Below are positions 43,370 through 53,568 of a stretch of DNA of 64,000 nucleotides, in pieces. The first letter of the stretch is position 1. Every line of letters starts with the position of its first letter. Source of the stretch: [Clostridium] asparagiforme DSM 15981 (lineage in GTDB: Bacteria > Bacillota > Clostridia > Lachnospirales > Lachnospiraceae); the NCBI GenBank assembly GCA_025149125.1, contig CP102272.1, forward strand, positions 2,294,001-2,358,000. Reading direction: 5' to 3'. The notes beneath the pieces are model-generated. The model worked only from the letters and a program-made list of their open reading frames with translations. It had not been told where the DNA came from and ran no database searches. Position numbers and translations under genes: made by a program.

Positions 43370-44533
43370 ATGAATAAGGAACTGTTAGAGGCAATGGAAG
43401 TGCTGGAGAAGGAAAAGAACATCAGCAAGGAAACCCTGCTGGAGGCCATTGAAAACTCCCTGCTCACTGCCTGCAAGAACCACTTCGGAAAAGCGGATAA
43501 CGTCCGGGTGAATATCAATCCGGATACCTGCGATTTCGCCGTGTATATGGAAAAGGAAGTGGTGGAGACTCCGGAGGACGATCAGCTGCAGATCAGTCTG
43601 GTAGACGCCAAGATGATGAACCCCAAGTACGAGGTGGGGGATACGGTGCAGATTCCGCTGGATTCCAAGAAATTCGGGCGCATTGCCACGCAGAACGCCA
43701 AGAACGTGATCCTGCAGAAGATCCGCGAGGAAGAGCGCTCCTCGCTTTACAAGGAATACTATATGAAGGAAAAGGATGTGATGACGGGTATCGTGCAGCG
43801 TATGCTGGGCAAGAACGTCAGCATCAACCTGGGACGCGTGGACGCCATCCTGAACGAGAGCGAGCAGGTCAAGGGTGAAACCTTCCGGCCCACCGAACGC
43901 GTTAAGGTGTACATTCTCGAGGTGAAGGATACGCCCAAGGGACCGCGCATTTCCGTTTCCAGAACCCATCCGGACCTGGTGAAGCGCCTGTTCGAGTCCG
44001 AGGTGGCCGAGGTGCGGGACGGCACGGTGGAGATCAAGGCCATCGCCAGGGAGGCGGGGTCCAGAAGCAAGATCGCCGTGATGTCCAACGATCCCAACGT
44101 GGATCCGGTGGGCGCCTGCGTGGGCTTAAACGGCTCCAGGGTCAATTCCATTGTGAATGAGCTGCGCGGCGAGAAGATCGATATCATCAACTGGGATGAG
44201 AATCCCGCCTACCTGATCGAGAACGCTTTGAGCCCGGCCAAGGTGATCTGCGTGGTGGCCGACGAGGAGGAGCGCGAGGCTCAGGTGATCGTGCCGGATT
44301 ACCAGCTGTCCCTGGCCATCGGCAAGGAAGGCCAGAACGCAAGGCTGGCGGCAAGGCTTACGGGCTTTAAGATCGACATCAAGAGCGAGACGCAGGCGCG
44401 CGAGATGGGGCTGTTCGAGCAGATGGGACTGCAGTACGGAGACGCCCCGGAAGACACATATGAGGAAGAAATTCAGGAAGACTACCAGGATTATGACAGT
44501 GAAGCCGGCCAGGAGGACGCAGACCAGCAGTAG
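43370..44533 (+). CDS. nusA: Transcription termination/antitermination factor NusA
   Basis: A 387-residue NusA of the short Firmicute type: the RNA-polymerase-binding N-terminal domain (1-130), S1 domain (about 135-200), KH1 and KH2 (about 205-345, with [18 protein letters not shown] and [17 protein letters not shown]), and an acidic tail. It lacks the C-terminal repeats of E. coli NusA, which is normal for Gram-positives. TAGGAGGA supports ATG 43370 rather than the earlier in-frame ATG at 43331. Confidence 0.96.
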   Translation: MNKELLEAMEVLEKEKNISKETLLEAIENSLLTACKNHFGKADNVRVNINPDTCDFAVYMEKEVVETPEDDQLQISLVDAKMMNPKYEVGDTVQIPLDSKKFGRIATQNAKNVILQKIREEERSSLYKEYYMKEKDVMTGIVQRMLGKNVSINLGRVDAILNESEQVKGETFRPTERVKVYILEVKDTPKGPRISVSRTHPDLVKRLFESEVAEVRDGTVEIKAIAREAGSRSKIAVMSNDPNVDPVGACVGLNGSRVNSIVNELRGEKIDIINWDENPAYLIENALSPAKVICVVADEEEREAQVIVPDYQLSLAIGKEGQNARLAARLTGFKIDIKSETQAREMGLFEQMGLQYGDAPEDTYEEEIQEDYQDYDSEAGQEDADQQ

Positions 44534-44562
44534 TGGTACCAGATAGGTTAGGAGTGATGTAG

Positions 44563-44835
44563 GTGAGCATGAAAAAAGTTCCGCTCAGACAGTGTATTGG
44601 CTGTGGTGAGATGAAGAGCAAAAAAGAAATGATCAGAGTGATCAAGACCGCCGACGAGGAGATTTTATTGGACGCCACCGGGAGAAAGAACGGCCGCGGC
44701 GCTTATCTCTGTCCGTCCATGGAGTGCATGAAAAAGGCCGTAAAGAGCAAGGGCCTGGAGCGCTCCTTCAAGATGGCGATTCCAAAAGAGGTGTACGACG
44801 CTCTGGAAAAGGAGATGGAAGCGCTTGGTCGATAA
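44563..44835 (+). CDS. rnpM: RNase P modulator RnpM (YlxR family)
   Basis: A 90-residue YlxR-family RNA-binding protein with the typical RQCIGCGEMKSKKEMIRV and GRKNGRGAYLCPSMECM segments. In B. subtilis the family member modulates RNase P. It has the conserved place between nusA and ylxQ. The GTG at 44563, 8 bp after AGGAG, is the better start than ATG 44569. Confidence 0.92.
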   Translation: MSMKKVPLRQCIGCGEMKSKKEMIRVIKTADEEILLDATGRKNGRGAYLCPSMECMKKAVKSKGLERSFKMAIPKEVYDALEKEMEALGR

Positions 44836-45160
44836 GAAAAAGTTGTTAAACATGATTGGGCTGGCCACCAGGGCCAGAAAGGTGGTAAGCGGAGAATTTT
44901 CCACAGAAAAGTCAGTGAAGAGCGGAAGATCCCATCTGGTGATCGTATCGGAGGAGGCATCGGACAATACAAAGAAGATGTTTACCAACATGTGTGCTTA
45001 CTATAAGGTTCCGATTTATCTGTTTGGCACGAAGGATGAGCTGGGGCACGCCATGGGAAAGGAGTTTCGGGCTTCTGTATCCGTGGAGGATGCCGGGTTT
45101 GCAAAGTCAATGGCAGGACTAATGAATGTGAATGGAGGTAGTGTGAATGAGAGTAAATGA
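44825..45160 (+). CDS. YlxQ-like L7Ae-family ribosomal protein
   Basis: A 111-residue L7Ae/L30e-fold protein ([20 protein letters not shown] ... [17 protein letters not shown] ... [18 protein letters not shown]). The family binds kink-turn RNA in some members. It starts with TTG inside the end of rnpM (11-bp overlap) and overlaps infB by 14 bp, showing tight coupling. Confidence 0.9.
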   Translation: MVDKKKLLNMIGLATRARKVVSGEFSTEKSVKSGRSHLVIVSEEASDNTKKMFTNMCAYYKVPIYLFGTKDELGHAMGKEFRASVSVEDAGFAKSMAGLMNVNGGSVNESK

Positions 45161-48100
45161 ATTGGCGAATGAGCTGGGGAAAACCAGCAAACAAATATTG
45201 GAATTGATCAAGCAGTCGGACCCGTCGTCCAGCATGTATGCGGTGTCTAAGGTGACGCCCGAGCAGGAGTCGGCGGTACGCAGAGCGCTCACGCCCAGGA
45301 AGGAGGCCGCTCCGGTTCATCAGGAGAAGGCGGCTCCGCCGGTCCAGGAGGCCAAGGCGGCACCGGCTGCAAAAGCGCCCGAGGGGGCTGAGAAGCCCGC
45401 GGGACAGCCGGCCAAGAAGAAATTGACCGCTGTGTTCAGACCGCAGAACGCCCAGCAGCAGATCAAGCGCCCGGCACCGAAAGCGCCGGCACGCCCGCAG
45501 CAGGCGGCACCGGCACCGGCCCGTCCCCAGGCGGCTGAGCCGGCTCCCAAGGCTGAGACGGTGAAACCTGAGACCCCGGCAGTGCAGGCTCAGAGCGTGC
45601 AGCCCCAGCAGGCGGCGCCCGCGCCCGCTCCGGCGCCCGCGCGTCCTCAGACCGAGGCGGCACCCGCGGCCCAGCCCCAGCAGCCCCAGCAGGAGAGCAG
45701 ACCCCGCCAGGAGGGCTACCAGGGTAACCGTCAGGACGGCTATCAGGGTAACCGCGACAACAGCCGCCAGGGAGGATACCAGGGCAACCGCGACGGCCGC
45801 CAGGGGGGCTATCAGGGTAACCGCGACGGCCGTTCCCAGGGAGGTTATCAGGGCAACCGTGACGGAAGCCGTCCCCAGGGCGGAGGCTATCAGGGCAATC
45901 GCGAGGGCTACCAGGGCAACCGTCCCCAGGGCGGAGGTTATCAGGGCAACCGCGAGGGTTACCAGGGCAACCGTCCCCAGGGCGGGGGCTATCAGGGCAA
46001 CCGCGAGGGCTACCAGGGCAACCGTTCCCAGGGCGGAGGTTATCAGGGTAACCGCGAGGGCTACCAGGGCAACCGTCCTCAGGGGGGAGGCTATCAGGGC
46101 AACCGTCCCCAGGGCGGAGGCTATCAGGGCAACCGCGAGGGCTACCAGGGCAACCGTTCCCAGGGCGGAGGCTACCAGGGCAACCGTCCTCAGGGCGAGG
46201 GCTACCAGGGCAACCGCGGCCAGGGAGGCTACCAGGGCAACCGTCCCCAGGGCGAGGGCTATCAGGGCAACCGTCCCCAGGGCGGAGGTTACCAGGGTAA
46301 CCGTCCCCAGGGCGGAGGCTATCAGGGCAACCGTCCTCAGGGCGGAGGCTATCAGGGTAACCGTCCCCAGGGCGGAGGCTATCAGGGTAACCGTCCTCAG
46401 GGCGGAGGCTATCAGGGCAACCGTCCCCAGGGCGGAGGTTACCAGGGCAACCGCTTCGGAGGAGGCGGCTACCAGGGCGGCATGGATAAAGACCGCGATG
46501 CCAGCGGCAACACCAGAGGGCAGGGCAGAGACAATACCCGCAGACCCGGAGCCGGCAAGTCTTCCTTTGACACGCCGATCCAGGCAAAGCCCACCAGCGG
46601 ACGCCAGAATAAGAACGCGCACCGGAATGACCGCTACGACAAGCGCGACCGCGACGACGTAAAGAAGCCGGTTAAGACCGGCAAGGGCGCATTCATCATG
46701 CCCACGCCCAAGAAGGAGGACGCCAAGGTTGAGGAGGTTAAGACCATCACCCTTCCGGAGACCCTGACCATCCGCGAGCTGGCCGACAAGATGAAGCTGC
46801 AGCCCTCCGTGATTGTGAAGAAGCTGTTCTTAAAGGGACAGATTGTGACCTTAAACCAGGAAATCGACTACGAAAAGGCCGAGGAGATCGCCATGGAGTT
46901 CGACGTCCTGTGTGAGAAGGAAGTAAAAGTTGACGTGATTGCCGAACTGCTCAAAGAGGAGGATGAGAGCACCGAGGACATGAGCCCCAGACCGCCGGTT
47001 GTGTGCGTAATGGGTCACGTAGACCACGGAAAAACCTCCCTGCTCGACGCCATCCGCGAGACCAACGTGACCTCCAGGGAAGCGGGCGGAATCACCCAGC
47101 ACATCGGCGCTTCCGTGATCGAGATCAACGACCGCAAGATCACATTTTTGGATACGCCCGGACACGAGGCGTTTACCGCAATGCGTATGCGCGGCGCCCA
47201 GTCCACGGATATCGCGATCCTGGTGGTTGCAGCGGACGACGGCGTGATGCCTCAGACCGTGGAGGCCATCAACCACGCCAAGGCAGCCGGAGTTGAGATC
47301 ATTGTTGCCATCAACAAGATCGATAAGCCCAGCGCCAATGTAGATAAAGTAAAACAGGAGCTGTCCGAATACGAACTGATTTCCGAGGATTGGGGCGGCA
47401 GCACAATATTTGTACCGGTTTCTGCACATACTAAAGAAGGCATCACCGATCTGCTTGAGATGGTGCTGCTGACCGCGGATGTGATGGAGCTGAAAGCGAA
47501 CCCCAACCGCAAGGGCCGCGGCCTGGTGATCGAGGCCGAGCTGGATAAGGGCAAGGGTCCGGTTGCCACCGTGCTGGTGCAGAAGGGCACCCTGCATGTG
47601 GGCGACACCATCGCGGCGGGCGCCTGCTACGGCAAGATCCGCGCCATGATGGACGACCGGGGACGCCGGGTGAAGGAGGCAGGACCTTCCACACCGGTGG
47701 AGATTCTGGGCCTTAACGACGTGCCCAACGCCGGAGAGGTGTTTGTGGCTACGGAGAACGAGAAGGAGGCCAGAAGCTTTGCCGAGACCTTCATCTCCGA
47801 GGGCAAGAACAAGCTGATCGAAGATACCAAGGCGAAGCTGTCCCTGGACGATCTGTTCAGCCAGATCAAGGCCGGCAACATCAAGGAACTGCCCATCATC
47901 ATCAAGGCGGACGTACAGGGTTCCGTGGAGGCGGTGAAGCAGAGCCTGACCAAGCTCTCCAACGAGGAGGTTATGGTCAAGGTGATTCACGGCGGCGTGG
48001 GCGCGATCAACGAGTCCGACGTATCCCTGGCCAGCGCTTCCAACGCGATCATCATCGGCTTCAACATCCGTCCGGATGCCATGGCCAAATCCGTTGCGGA

Positions 48101-48488
48101 GCGCGAGAAAGTGGATGTGCGCCTGTACAAGGTCATTTACCAGGCCATCGAGGACGTGGAGGCTGCCATGAAGGGTATGCTGGATCCGGTATTCGAGGAG
48201 CAGGTGATCGGCCATGCGGTGGTGCGCCAGACCTTCAAGGCTTCCGGCGTGGGTACCATTGCGGGCTCCTATGTGCTGGACGGCAAGTTTACCCGCGGCT
48301 GCAAGTGCCGTGTGACCCGTCAGGGCGAACTGCTCTTCGATGGAGCGCTGGCTTCCTTAAAGCGTTTCAAGGACGATGTGAAGGAAGTGGCCGCAAACTA
48401 CGAGTGCGGTCTGGTATTTGAGAAGTTCAACGATCTCCAGGAGGACGACGAGATCGAGGCTTACACTATGGTAGAGGTACCGAGATAG
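45147..48488 (+). CDS. infB: Translation initiation factor IF-2 with a GYQGNR-repeat region
   Basis: An 1113-residue IF2, much longer than the 716 residues in B. subtilis. An IF2N-like segment (1-50) is followed by an Ala/Pro/Lys-rich linker (about 50-185), then about 26 copies of GYQGNR, mostly spaced by PQGG (about 188-446). A second IF2N domain follows (about 535-590), then the GTPase with G1 GHVDHGKTS at 623, DTPGHEA and NKID, and the standard domains II-IV. The core is intact. The repeats lie in the disordered region between IF2N modules, so translation initiation should be normal. Confidence 0.97.
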   Translation: MRVNELANELGKTSKQILELIKQSDPSSSMYAVSKVTPEQESAVRRALTPRKEAAPVHQEKAAPPVQEAKAAPAAKAPEGAEKPAGQPAKKKLTAVFRPQNAQQQIKRPAPKAPARPQQAAPAPARPQAAEPAPKAETVKPETPAVQAQSVQPQQAAPAPAPAPARPQTEAAPAAQPQQPQQESRPRQEGYQGNRQDGYQGNRDNSRQGGYQGNRDGRQGGYQGNRDGRSQGGYQGNRDGSRPQGGGYQGNREGYQGNRPQGGGYQGNREGYQGNRPQGGGYQGNREGYQGNRSQGGGYQGNREGYQGNRPQGGGYQGNRPQGGGYQGNREGYQGNRSQGGGYQGNRPQGEGYQGNRGQGGYQGNRPQGEGYQGNRPQGGGYQGNRPQGGGYQGNRPQGGGYQGNRPQGGGYQGNRPQGGGYQGNRPQGGGYQGNRFGGGGYQGGMDKDRDASGNTRGQGRDNTRRPGAGKSSFDTPIQAKPTSGRQNKNAHRNDRYDKRDRDDVKKPVKTGKGAFIMPTPKKEDAKVEEVKTITLPETLTIRELADKMKLQPSVIVKKLFLKGQIVTLNQEIDYEKAEEIAMEFDVLCEKEVKVDVIAELLKEEDESTEDMSPRPPVVCVMGHVDHGKTSLLDAIRETNVTSREAGGITQHIGASVIEINDRKITFLDTPGHEAFTAMRMRGAQSTDIAILVVAADDGVMPQTVEAINHAKAAGVEIIVAINKIDKPSANVDKVKQELSEYELISEDWGGSTIFVPVSAHTKEGITDLLEMVLLTADVMELKANPNRKGRGLVIEAELDKGKGPVATVLVQKGTLHVGDTIAAGACYGKIRAMMDDRGRRVKEAGPSTPVEILGLNDVPNAGEVFVATENEKEARSFAETFISEGKNKLIEDTKAKLSLDDLFSQIKAGNIKELPIIIKADVQGSVEAVKQSLTKLSNEEVMVKVIHGGVGAINESDVSLASASNAIIIGFNIRPDAMAKSVAEREKVDVRLYKVIYQAIEDVEAAMKGMLDPVFEEQVIGHAVVRQTFKASGVGTIAGSYVLDGKFTRGCKCRVTRQGELLFDGALASLKRFKDDVKEVAANYECGLVFEKFNDLQEDDEIEAYTMVEVPR
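45710..46485 (+). repeat. Tandem ~18-30-bp repeats encoding GYQGNR in infB
   Basis: About 26 in-frame copies of a GGNTAYCAGGGYAACCG core are separated by short spacers coding PQGG, SQGG, DGR or E. Units are multiples of three, so copy-number change keeps the frame. The most homogeneous array is at the 3' end, suggesting recent expansion there. Confidence 0.95.
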
Positions 48489-48533
48489 TAGCGCCTGACA
48501 GATTGCCCTCCGGGAAGAAAAGAGAGGGAAATT

Positions 48534-48941
48534 ATGCGCAAGAACAGCATTAAAAATACGAGAATCAACATGGAGGTACAGCGGGAGTTAAGCGAGATCA
48601 TCCGGGGCGGAATCAAGGATCCGAGGATTCACCCCATGACCAGCGTGATTGCCGTGGAGGTAACCCCTGATCTCAAGTATTGCAAGGCATATATCAGCGT
48701 CCTGGGAAATGAGGACGCGGGCAAGGCGACCATCGAGGGCTTAAAGAGCGCCGAGGGGTATGTGCGCAGGGAGCTGGCCAGACGGGTCAACCTGCGCAAC
48801 ACCCCTCAGATCAAGTTCATTCTGGACCAGTCCATCGAGTACGGCGTGAATATGTCCCACCTGATCGACGAGGTGACAAAGGACCTGCACGCCGGGGAGC
48901 CGGAGTCTCATGAGCCGGAGTCCGACGAGCCGCTGGACTGA
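48534..48941 (+). CDS. rbfA: Ribosome-binding factor A
   Basis: A 135-residue KH-fold protein needed for 16S rRNA 5' maturation and cold adaptation (INMEVQRELSEIIRGGIKDPR ends the first helix region; SVIAVEVTPDLKYCKAYISV; ELARRVNLRNTPQIKFILD). A short acidic tail with a repeated ESHEPESDEP element follows the domain. It lies in its usual place after infB. Confidence 0.95.
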   Translation: MRKNSIKNTRINMEVQRELSEIIRGGIKDPRIHPMTSVIAVEVTPDLKYCKAYISVLGNEDAGKATIEGLKSAEGYVRRELARRVNLRNTPQIKFILDQSIEYGVNMSHLIDEVTKDLHAGEPESHEPESDEPLD

Positions 48942-49037
48942 TCCCGCGGCCGTAACATTTCCGGACAAAGTGACATTAACCGCACGAAAGCGCCTGAACA
49001 CACAGGCGTCTGGTGCTTATCGCAAGGAGGAAAGCCT

Positions 49038-50012
49038 ATGAGCCGTATACTGGAATCTATGCTGGACGGCGTGAAGAGCGTCGCGATCCTGGGTCATATC
49101 CGCCCCGACGGGGACTGTCTGGGATCGACCCTGGGCCTGTACAATTATCTGGGTAATAAATATCCGGGGATTCACGCCCGGGTTTACCTGGAGGAGGCGG
49201 CGGAGAAGTTTGCATACCTCAAAGGCTTCGACGAGATCCGCCATGAACCGGACGACAGGGTCTATGACCTGTGCGTTTGCCTGGACAGCGGGGATATGGG
49301 ACGTTTGGGAAAATTTTCCTGCTATTTTGAGCGGGCCAAGGACAGCATCTGTCTGGACCACCATGTGACCAATACCCGCTACGCTGCCGCCAACCTGGTG
49401 GTGGCGGACGCCAGCTCCACCTGTGAGGTGCTCTACGGACAGCTGGACGAAGCGTACATCGACCGGACGGTGGCCGAGTGCCTGTACACCGGGCTGATCC
49501 ACGACACCGGAGTGTTCAAGTATTCCTGCACCTCGGCTAAGACCATGGAGATCGCGGGCAAGCTGATGGAGAAGGGCATCGATTTCGGCGCCATCATCGA
49601 CAACAGCTTTTACCGCAAAACCTACGTGCAGAACCAGATTCTGGGAAGAGCTCTGTTGGAGAGCGTGACCTTTATGGATGGCAAGTGCATTTTCAGCGCG
49701 GTCCGCAAGAAGGACATGGAATTCTACGGCGTGGACAGCAAGGATCTGGACGGAATTATCGACCAGCTGAGGCTGACCGAGGGCGTGGAGTGCGCGCTGT
49801 TTCTGTATGAGTCGGGCGCTCAGGAGTACAAGGTGAGCATGCGTTCCCAGGACAGAGTGGACGTGAGCCGGATCGCCACATTTTTCGGCGGCGGTGGCCA
49901 TGTACATGCGGCCGGCTGCACCATGAGCGGCAGTATTCACGACGTGATCAACAACCTGGCCATACATATTTCCAGGCAGCTGTCGCCGGATACTGAGGCT
50001 GACCAGCAGTAG
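49038..50012 (+). CDS. nrnA: DHH-family nanoRNase / pAp phosphatase
   Basis: A 324-residue DHH/DHHA1 phosphoesterase that degrades 2-5-nt RNAs and converts pAp to AMP. DHH-domain motifs are GHIRPDGDCLGS, VCLDSGD and LDHHVTN, and the DHHA1 substrate site GGGGHVHAAG is near the C-terminus. AAGGAGG precedes the ATG. Gene order rbfA-nrnA-truB-ribF is standard in Firmicutes. Confidence 0.92.
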   Translation: MSRILESMLDGVKSVAILGHIRPDGDCLGSTLGLYNYLGNKYPGIHARVYLEEAAEKFAYLKGFDEIRHEPDDRVYDLCVCLDSGDMGRLGKFSCYFERAKDSICLDHHVTNTRYAAANLVVADASSTCEVLYGQLDEAYIDRTVAECLYTGLIHDTGVFKYSCTSAKTMEIAGKLMEKGIDFGAIIDNSFYRKTYVQNQILGRALLESVTFMDGKCIFSAVRKKDMEFYGVDSKDLDGIIDQLRLTEGVECALFLYESGAQEYKVSMRSQDRVDVSRIATFFGGGGHVHAAGCTMSGSIHDVINNLAIHISRQLSPDTEADQQ

Positions 50013-50023
50013 GAGAGCGGGCC

Positions 50024-50932
50024 ATGATAAACGGATTGATAAACGTATACAAGGAACCGGGTTACACGTCCCACGACGTTGTGGCCCGGCTCCGCGGCAT
50101 TTTAAAACAGAAAAAGATCGGGCACACGGGGACTCTGGATCCGGCCGCTCAGGGCGTGCTTCCGGTATGCCTGGGGACCGCAACAAAGCTCTGCGACATG
50201 CTGACGGACCGGACCAAGACCTATCGGGCCGTGCTGCTTCTGGGACGGGACACCGACACCCAGGACACCACGGGGGAGACGGTGTTTGCGGACGAGGCCG
50301 GGGCGCTGGCCCTTGAGGAAGAGCGGGTCCGGGAGGCCGTCATGGGCTTTCTGGGCGATTATGACCAGATTCCGCCCATGTACTCCGCCCTGAAGGTGGA
50401 CGGCAAAAAGCTCTACGAGCTGGCCAGAGCCGGAAAGGAAGTGGAGCGCAAGGCGCGCCCGGTTACGATCTACGAACTTCAGGTGGAGTCCATAGAGCTT
50501 CCGCGGGTGGTGATGTCCGTCACCTGCTCCAAAGGCACTTACATCCGCACGCTCTGCTATGATATCGGCAGAGCGCTGGGCTGCGGGGGCTGCATGGAAC
50601 AGCTGACCAGAACCAGGGTGGGAAGCTTTTTGCTGGAGGACAGCCTGAAGCTGGACGAGATCGAGGCTCTGGCCAGGGCCGGACAGATTGAGCCCTATAT
50701 TCTGGGAGTGGAAGAGGTGCTGGCGGACTATCCGGCCATCCATGCCAAAACGGAGGCGGATAACCTGGCCCGAAACGGCAACCCGCTGTTTAAAAACCAG
50801 GTGCAGGAGAGCGCCAGCCCTCAGGAGGGGCAGGGCTTTCGCCTGTACGACAGCGGGCAGCGCTTTATCGGAATATACGAGTACCGGACGGACAAGCGCT
50901 GGTTCAAGCCCCAGAAGATGTTCCTGTCTTAA
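50024..50932 (+). CDS. truB: tRNA pseudouridine(55) synthase
   Basis: A 302-residue TruB that makes pseudouridine 55 in the T-loop of tRNAs. Motifs are VYKEPGYTSHDVV, GHTGTLDPAAQGVLPV with the catalytic Asp, the YSALKVDGKKLYELARAG loop and KGTYIRTL. A C-terminal PUA-like segment ends the protein. It lies 11 bp after nrnA. Confidence 0.96.
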   Translation: MINGLINVYKEPGYTSHDVVARLRGILKQKKIGHTGTLDPAAQGVLPVCLGTATKLCDMLTDRTKTYRAVLLLGRDTDTQDTTGETVFADEAGALALEEERVREAVMGFLGDYDQIPPMYSALKVDGKKLYELARAGKEVERKARPVTIYELQVESIELPRVVMSVTCSKGTYIRTLCYDIGRALGCGGCMEQLTRTRVGSFLLEDSLKLDEIEALARAGQIEPYILGVEEVLADYPAIHAKTEADNLARNGNPLFKNQVQESASPQEGQGFRLYDSGQRFIGIYEYRTDKRWFKPQKMFLS

Positions 50933-50979
50933 TGTCTGCGCCGGACCCTGACACACAAGGAAGCTGAGGGAGATAAGGG

Positions 50980-51936
50980 ATGAAGTATATTGCGGATACC
51001 ACAGAATTTCACATCGATGTCCCCACCGTGGTGACGCTGGGAAAGTTTGACGGAAGGCACAGGGGGCATCAGAAACTGATGCGCAAGATGATGGAGATCA
51101 AGGCGGGATTTGGGTATGAGACCGCGGTGTTCACCTTCAGCGTGACGCCGGCCGTCATGGTGACCGGACAGCGCCAGCCTGTGCTGACCACAAACCTGGA
51201 GCGCCGCAACAATCTGAAAAAGACGGGCATCGACTGGCTGGTGGAGTATCCGTTTACAGAGGAGACGAAACACATGCAGCCGGAGGAATTTGTCCGGGAA
51301 GTCCTGGTAAACCGCATGAACGCCAGGGCCATTGTGGTGGGTACGGACTGCGGTTTCGGTTACCGCCGCTCCGGCAACGCCCAGGTGCTGATGGAGCTGT
51401 CGGGCAAGTACGGCTACCAGCTCTACGTGATCGAGAAGGAGAAGGACGATCGCCGGGACATCAGCAGCACCTACATACGGGAGGAGCTGGAAAAGGGGAA
51501 TGTGGAGAAGGCCAACGGACTTTTGGGGGAACCCTACGCCATCCATGGGACCGTGGTTCACGGCCGCCACATGGGAGGCAGCGTTCTGGGATTTCCCACC
51601 GCCAATCTGATACCGCCGGAGATCAAGCTGCTGCCGCGGTTCGGAGTCTACGTGTCCCGGGTGCTGGTGGACCGCAGGTATTACCGTGGAGTCACCAATA
51701 TCGGGCGCAAGCCCACCATCGACGGGGAGAATCCGGTGGGGGTGGAGACCTTCATATTCGACCTGGAACAGAACATTTACGGTCATGTGATCGAGGTGCA
51801 GCTGCTGTCCTTTATCCGCCCGGAGCGGACCTTCGCGTCCCTTGGGGAGTTGAAGGAGCAGATCGGAAGGGATAAGGAGACGGCGGCTGAGTATTTTAAG
51901 CAGCATAGGGAAATGGCGAAAGCCGGGGCTGAGTAA
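50980..51936 (+). CDS. ribF: Bifunctional riboflavin kinase / FAD synthetase
   Basis: A 318-residue RibF. The N-terminal FMN adenylyltransferase domain (1-180) shows TLGKFDGRHRGHQKLM and ISSTYIREEL. The C-terminal flavokinase domain (185-310) shows GRHMGGSVLGFPTANLIP and VTNIGRKPTI. The product supplies FMN and FAD. It is the last gene of the rimP-ribF operon; a terminator overlaps its stop codon. Confidence 0.95.
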   Translation: MKYIADTTEFHIDVPTVVTLGKFDGRHRGHQKLMRKMMEIKAGFGYETAVFTFSVTPAVMVTGQRQPVLTTNLERRNNLKKTGIDWLVEYPFTEETKHMQPEEFVREVLVNRMNARAIVVGTDCGFGYRRSGNAQVLMELSGKYGYQLYVIEKEKDDRRDISSTYIREELEKGNVEKANGLLGEPYAIHGTVVHGRHMGGSVLGFPTANLIPPEIKLLPRFGVYVSRVLVDRRYYRGVTNIGRKPTIDGENPVGVETFIFDLEQNIYGHVIEVQLLSFIRPERTFASLGELKEQIGRDKETAAEYFKQHREMAKAGAE

Positions 51937-51951
51937 TCAGTTCCGGCTTTT
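51919..51951 (+). terminator. Rho-independent terminator overlapping the ribF stop
   Basis: AAAGCCGG and CCGGCTTTT with an inner CTGA/TCAG pairing around GTAA form a stem that includes the ribF stop codon, with a short U-run at 51948-51951. Confidence 0.85.
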
Positions 51952-52056
51952 GCGGCGCTTGCGTTTCTTTTGCGAAAAGATCATGGAAAACTGTAACATT
52001 TGATACAGAAAAAAAACGTTTTTAGGCGTATACTTCTAACTGAGAAATCCAGGCGC

Positions 52057-52734
52057 TCAAGGTTTCAGGGTTTCCCGCGAACAGTAGGACGCCAGCCGGT
52101 TGAGGTCGCTAAGCTCAATCCACTTGCGGTGTGGGATAATGATTTTTTCATCGCGCAGGCGCGCAAGGCTTCTCGCGATATTGACTCTCGTGGTGGTAAG
52201 GATTTCTGCTATATTTTCCTGGGTCAGGTAAATGTTAGGACCGCTCCCTTCGGGACCGTTCTGTGAAAAAAGATACAGCAGATTACACAGCTTGATAAAG
52301 GTGCTGTTGTATTCCTGATGCGCGCTCTCGTACAGCAGAAGATTGATGTAGGCGGCGTACCAGTTCAGCATACGGACGCTGAGTTCCCGGTTTTCATAAA
52401 ACATGCGGAGCATCTCCGCCTTGGTAAAGGAGAGAACTTCCATCTCCGATAACGCAGTGGTGACGATGGACTGCTCAATCTTAAATTCTACCTGGTGGCA
52501 GCCGGGAAATAAGGTGCCTTTGCTGTGCATGGACGAAATTTTGCGGAAACCGTCTTCATGTTCCAGGGAAGTAAGGGCAATACCCGAAATAATGTAGTAT
52601 ACATGGGTCAGCGGCTCGCCGGGCGCCCAAAGGTATTCGTGTTTGCGAAAGCGCTTGCGGATATGGGGGTGGGAGAGGAAATATTCATAAAAATCTGCAT
52701 AGTCGTCAGCAAAATAATAACGTGGAATCAGCAT
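52057..52734 (-). CDS. Crp/Fnr-family transcriptional regulator
   Basis: A 225-residue regulator with an N-terminal cyclic-nucleotide-binding-like beta barrel (about 15-120), a dimerisation helix and a C-terminal winged helix (LTQENIAEILTTTRVNIARS, LARLRDEKII). No cysteine set for an Fnr-type iron-sulfur cluster is visible, so the signal is unknown. It is divergent from a flavodoxin-like oxidoreductase, a plausible target. Confidence 0.88.
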   Translation of the reverse strand: MLIPRYYFADDYADFYEYFLSHPHIRKRFRKHEYLWAPGEPLTHVYYIISGIALTSLEHEDGFRKISSMHSKGTLFPGCHQVEFKIEQSIVTTALSEMEVLSFTKAEMLRMFYENRELSVRMLNWYAAYINLLLYESAHQEYNSTFIKLCNLLYLFSQNGPEGSGPNIYLTQENIAEILTTTRVNIARSLARLRDEKIIIPHRKWIELSDLNRLASYCSRETLKP

Positions 52735-52766
52735 GGAACGCCGCCGCCTTTCCTGAGAATATGTTC

Positions 52767-52795
52767 ATCATAGCATAAAATCAGGGCTGCTGCAA
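52767..52795 (-). promoter_or_regulatory. Promoter of the Crp/Fnr-family regulator
   Basis: On the minus strand TTGCAG (52790-52795), 17 bp and TATGAT (52767-52772) preceded by TGC form a plausible promoter 32 bp before the start. Confidence 0.62.
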
Positions 52796-52862
52796 ATTGT
52801 GAGTTGCTGCCGGGAGGGAGAAGGCGGGCGCTGCATCAAATCAAAAACGGGAGGAAACGGAT

Positions 52863-53447
52863 ATGAAACAGATTCTGATCATACAGGGCGGCGGACGCCC
52901 CAAGGGAAACACGGCTCAGCTGGTTGCCGCTTTTAAGCGCGGAGCGGAGGAAGCCGGCCATCACGTGGAGGTGGTATCTCTGATAAAAAAGGAGGTTAAA
53001 GGCTGTCTGGGATGTAATGCCTGCCGGTACGGAAAGCCCTGTATCCAAAAAGATGATTTTAATGAACTGGCGCCGAAAATAAAAGCGGCGGACCTGATCG
53101 TATTCGCGTCGCCACTGTATTTCTGGACCTTGTCCTCGCGGATCAAGGCGTTGATTGAACGGTTTTATTGTATTGCGGAAAAAGATACGGACCCGCCCCT
53201 GGGCCGCTATGAACGGTATCCGGTCAAAGATTCCGCACTGCTGGTTACGGCGGCTGACAATTTTTTCTGGACCTTTGAACAGGTGGCCTCCTATTACCAG
53301 TATGCGATTGTCAATTATATTGGATTCCATGACCGGGGAATGCTGCTTGCCGGAGGCTGCGGCGATACAAATGATGGGCCTCAGATTGACAAGACCCGTC
53401 ATTTGCATGAGGCATATGAATTTGGAAGGAAGATTTTTGCCTCATAG
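52863..53447 (+). CDS. Flavodoxin-fold NAD(P)H oxidoreductase
   Basis: A 194-residue protein of the NADPH-dependent FMN reductase / iron-sulfur flavoprotein group. The FMN phosphate loop is IIQGGGRPKGNTAQLV. CLGCNACRYGKPC supplies closely spaced cysteines like those of iron-sulfur flavoproteins, and FASPLYFWTLSSRIK is the second FMN contact. It probably transfers electrons in redox or oxygen defence; the substrate is unknown. GGGAGGAAA precedes the ATG. Confidence 0.85.
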   Translation: MKQILIIQGGGRPKGNTAQLVAAFKRGAEEAGHHVEVVSLIKKEVKGCLGCNACRYGKPCIQKDDFNELAPKIKAADLIVFASPLYFWTLSSRIKALIERFYCIAEKDTDPPLGRYERYPVKDSALLVTAADNFFWTFEQVASYYQYAIVNYIGFHDRGMLLAGGCGDTNDGPQIDKTRHLHEAYEFGRKIFAS

Positions 53448-53568
53448 GCGCTGGGAGGAGCGGAAATAAGACCACCATACCGCGCTGATTTCCAAAAGCA
53501 GCCGGGCCGTGAATGCGGGCTGAAAACCCCTACCTTGAAAAAAGCGGCGTATAAGGACTGCTTGCCGG

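Noticed and set aside
45710-46485. Regularly spaced repeats that could be taken for a CRISPR array
   Set aside because: The repeats are in frame inside infB, their units are codon multiples coding for GYQGNR, the spacers are not unique, and no cas gene is nearby.
44982-46622. Long open frames on the minus strand opposite infB (546 and 374 residues)
   Set aside because: They are low-complexity shadows of the infB repeat and Ala/Pro-rich linker, with no ribosome binding site or recognisable domain.
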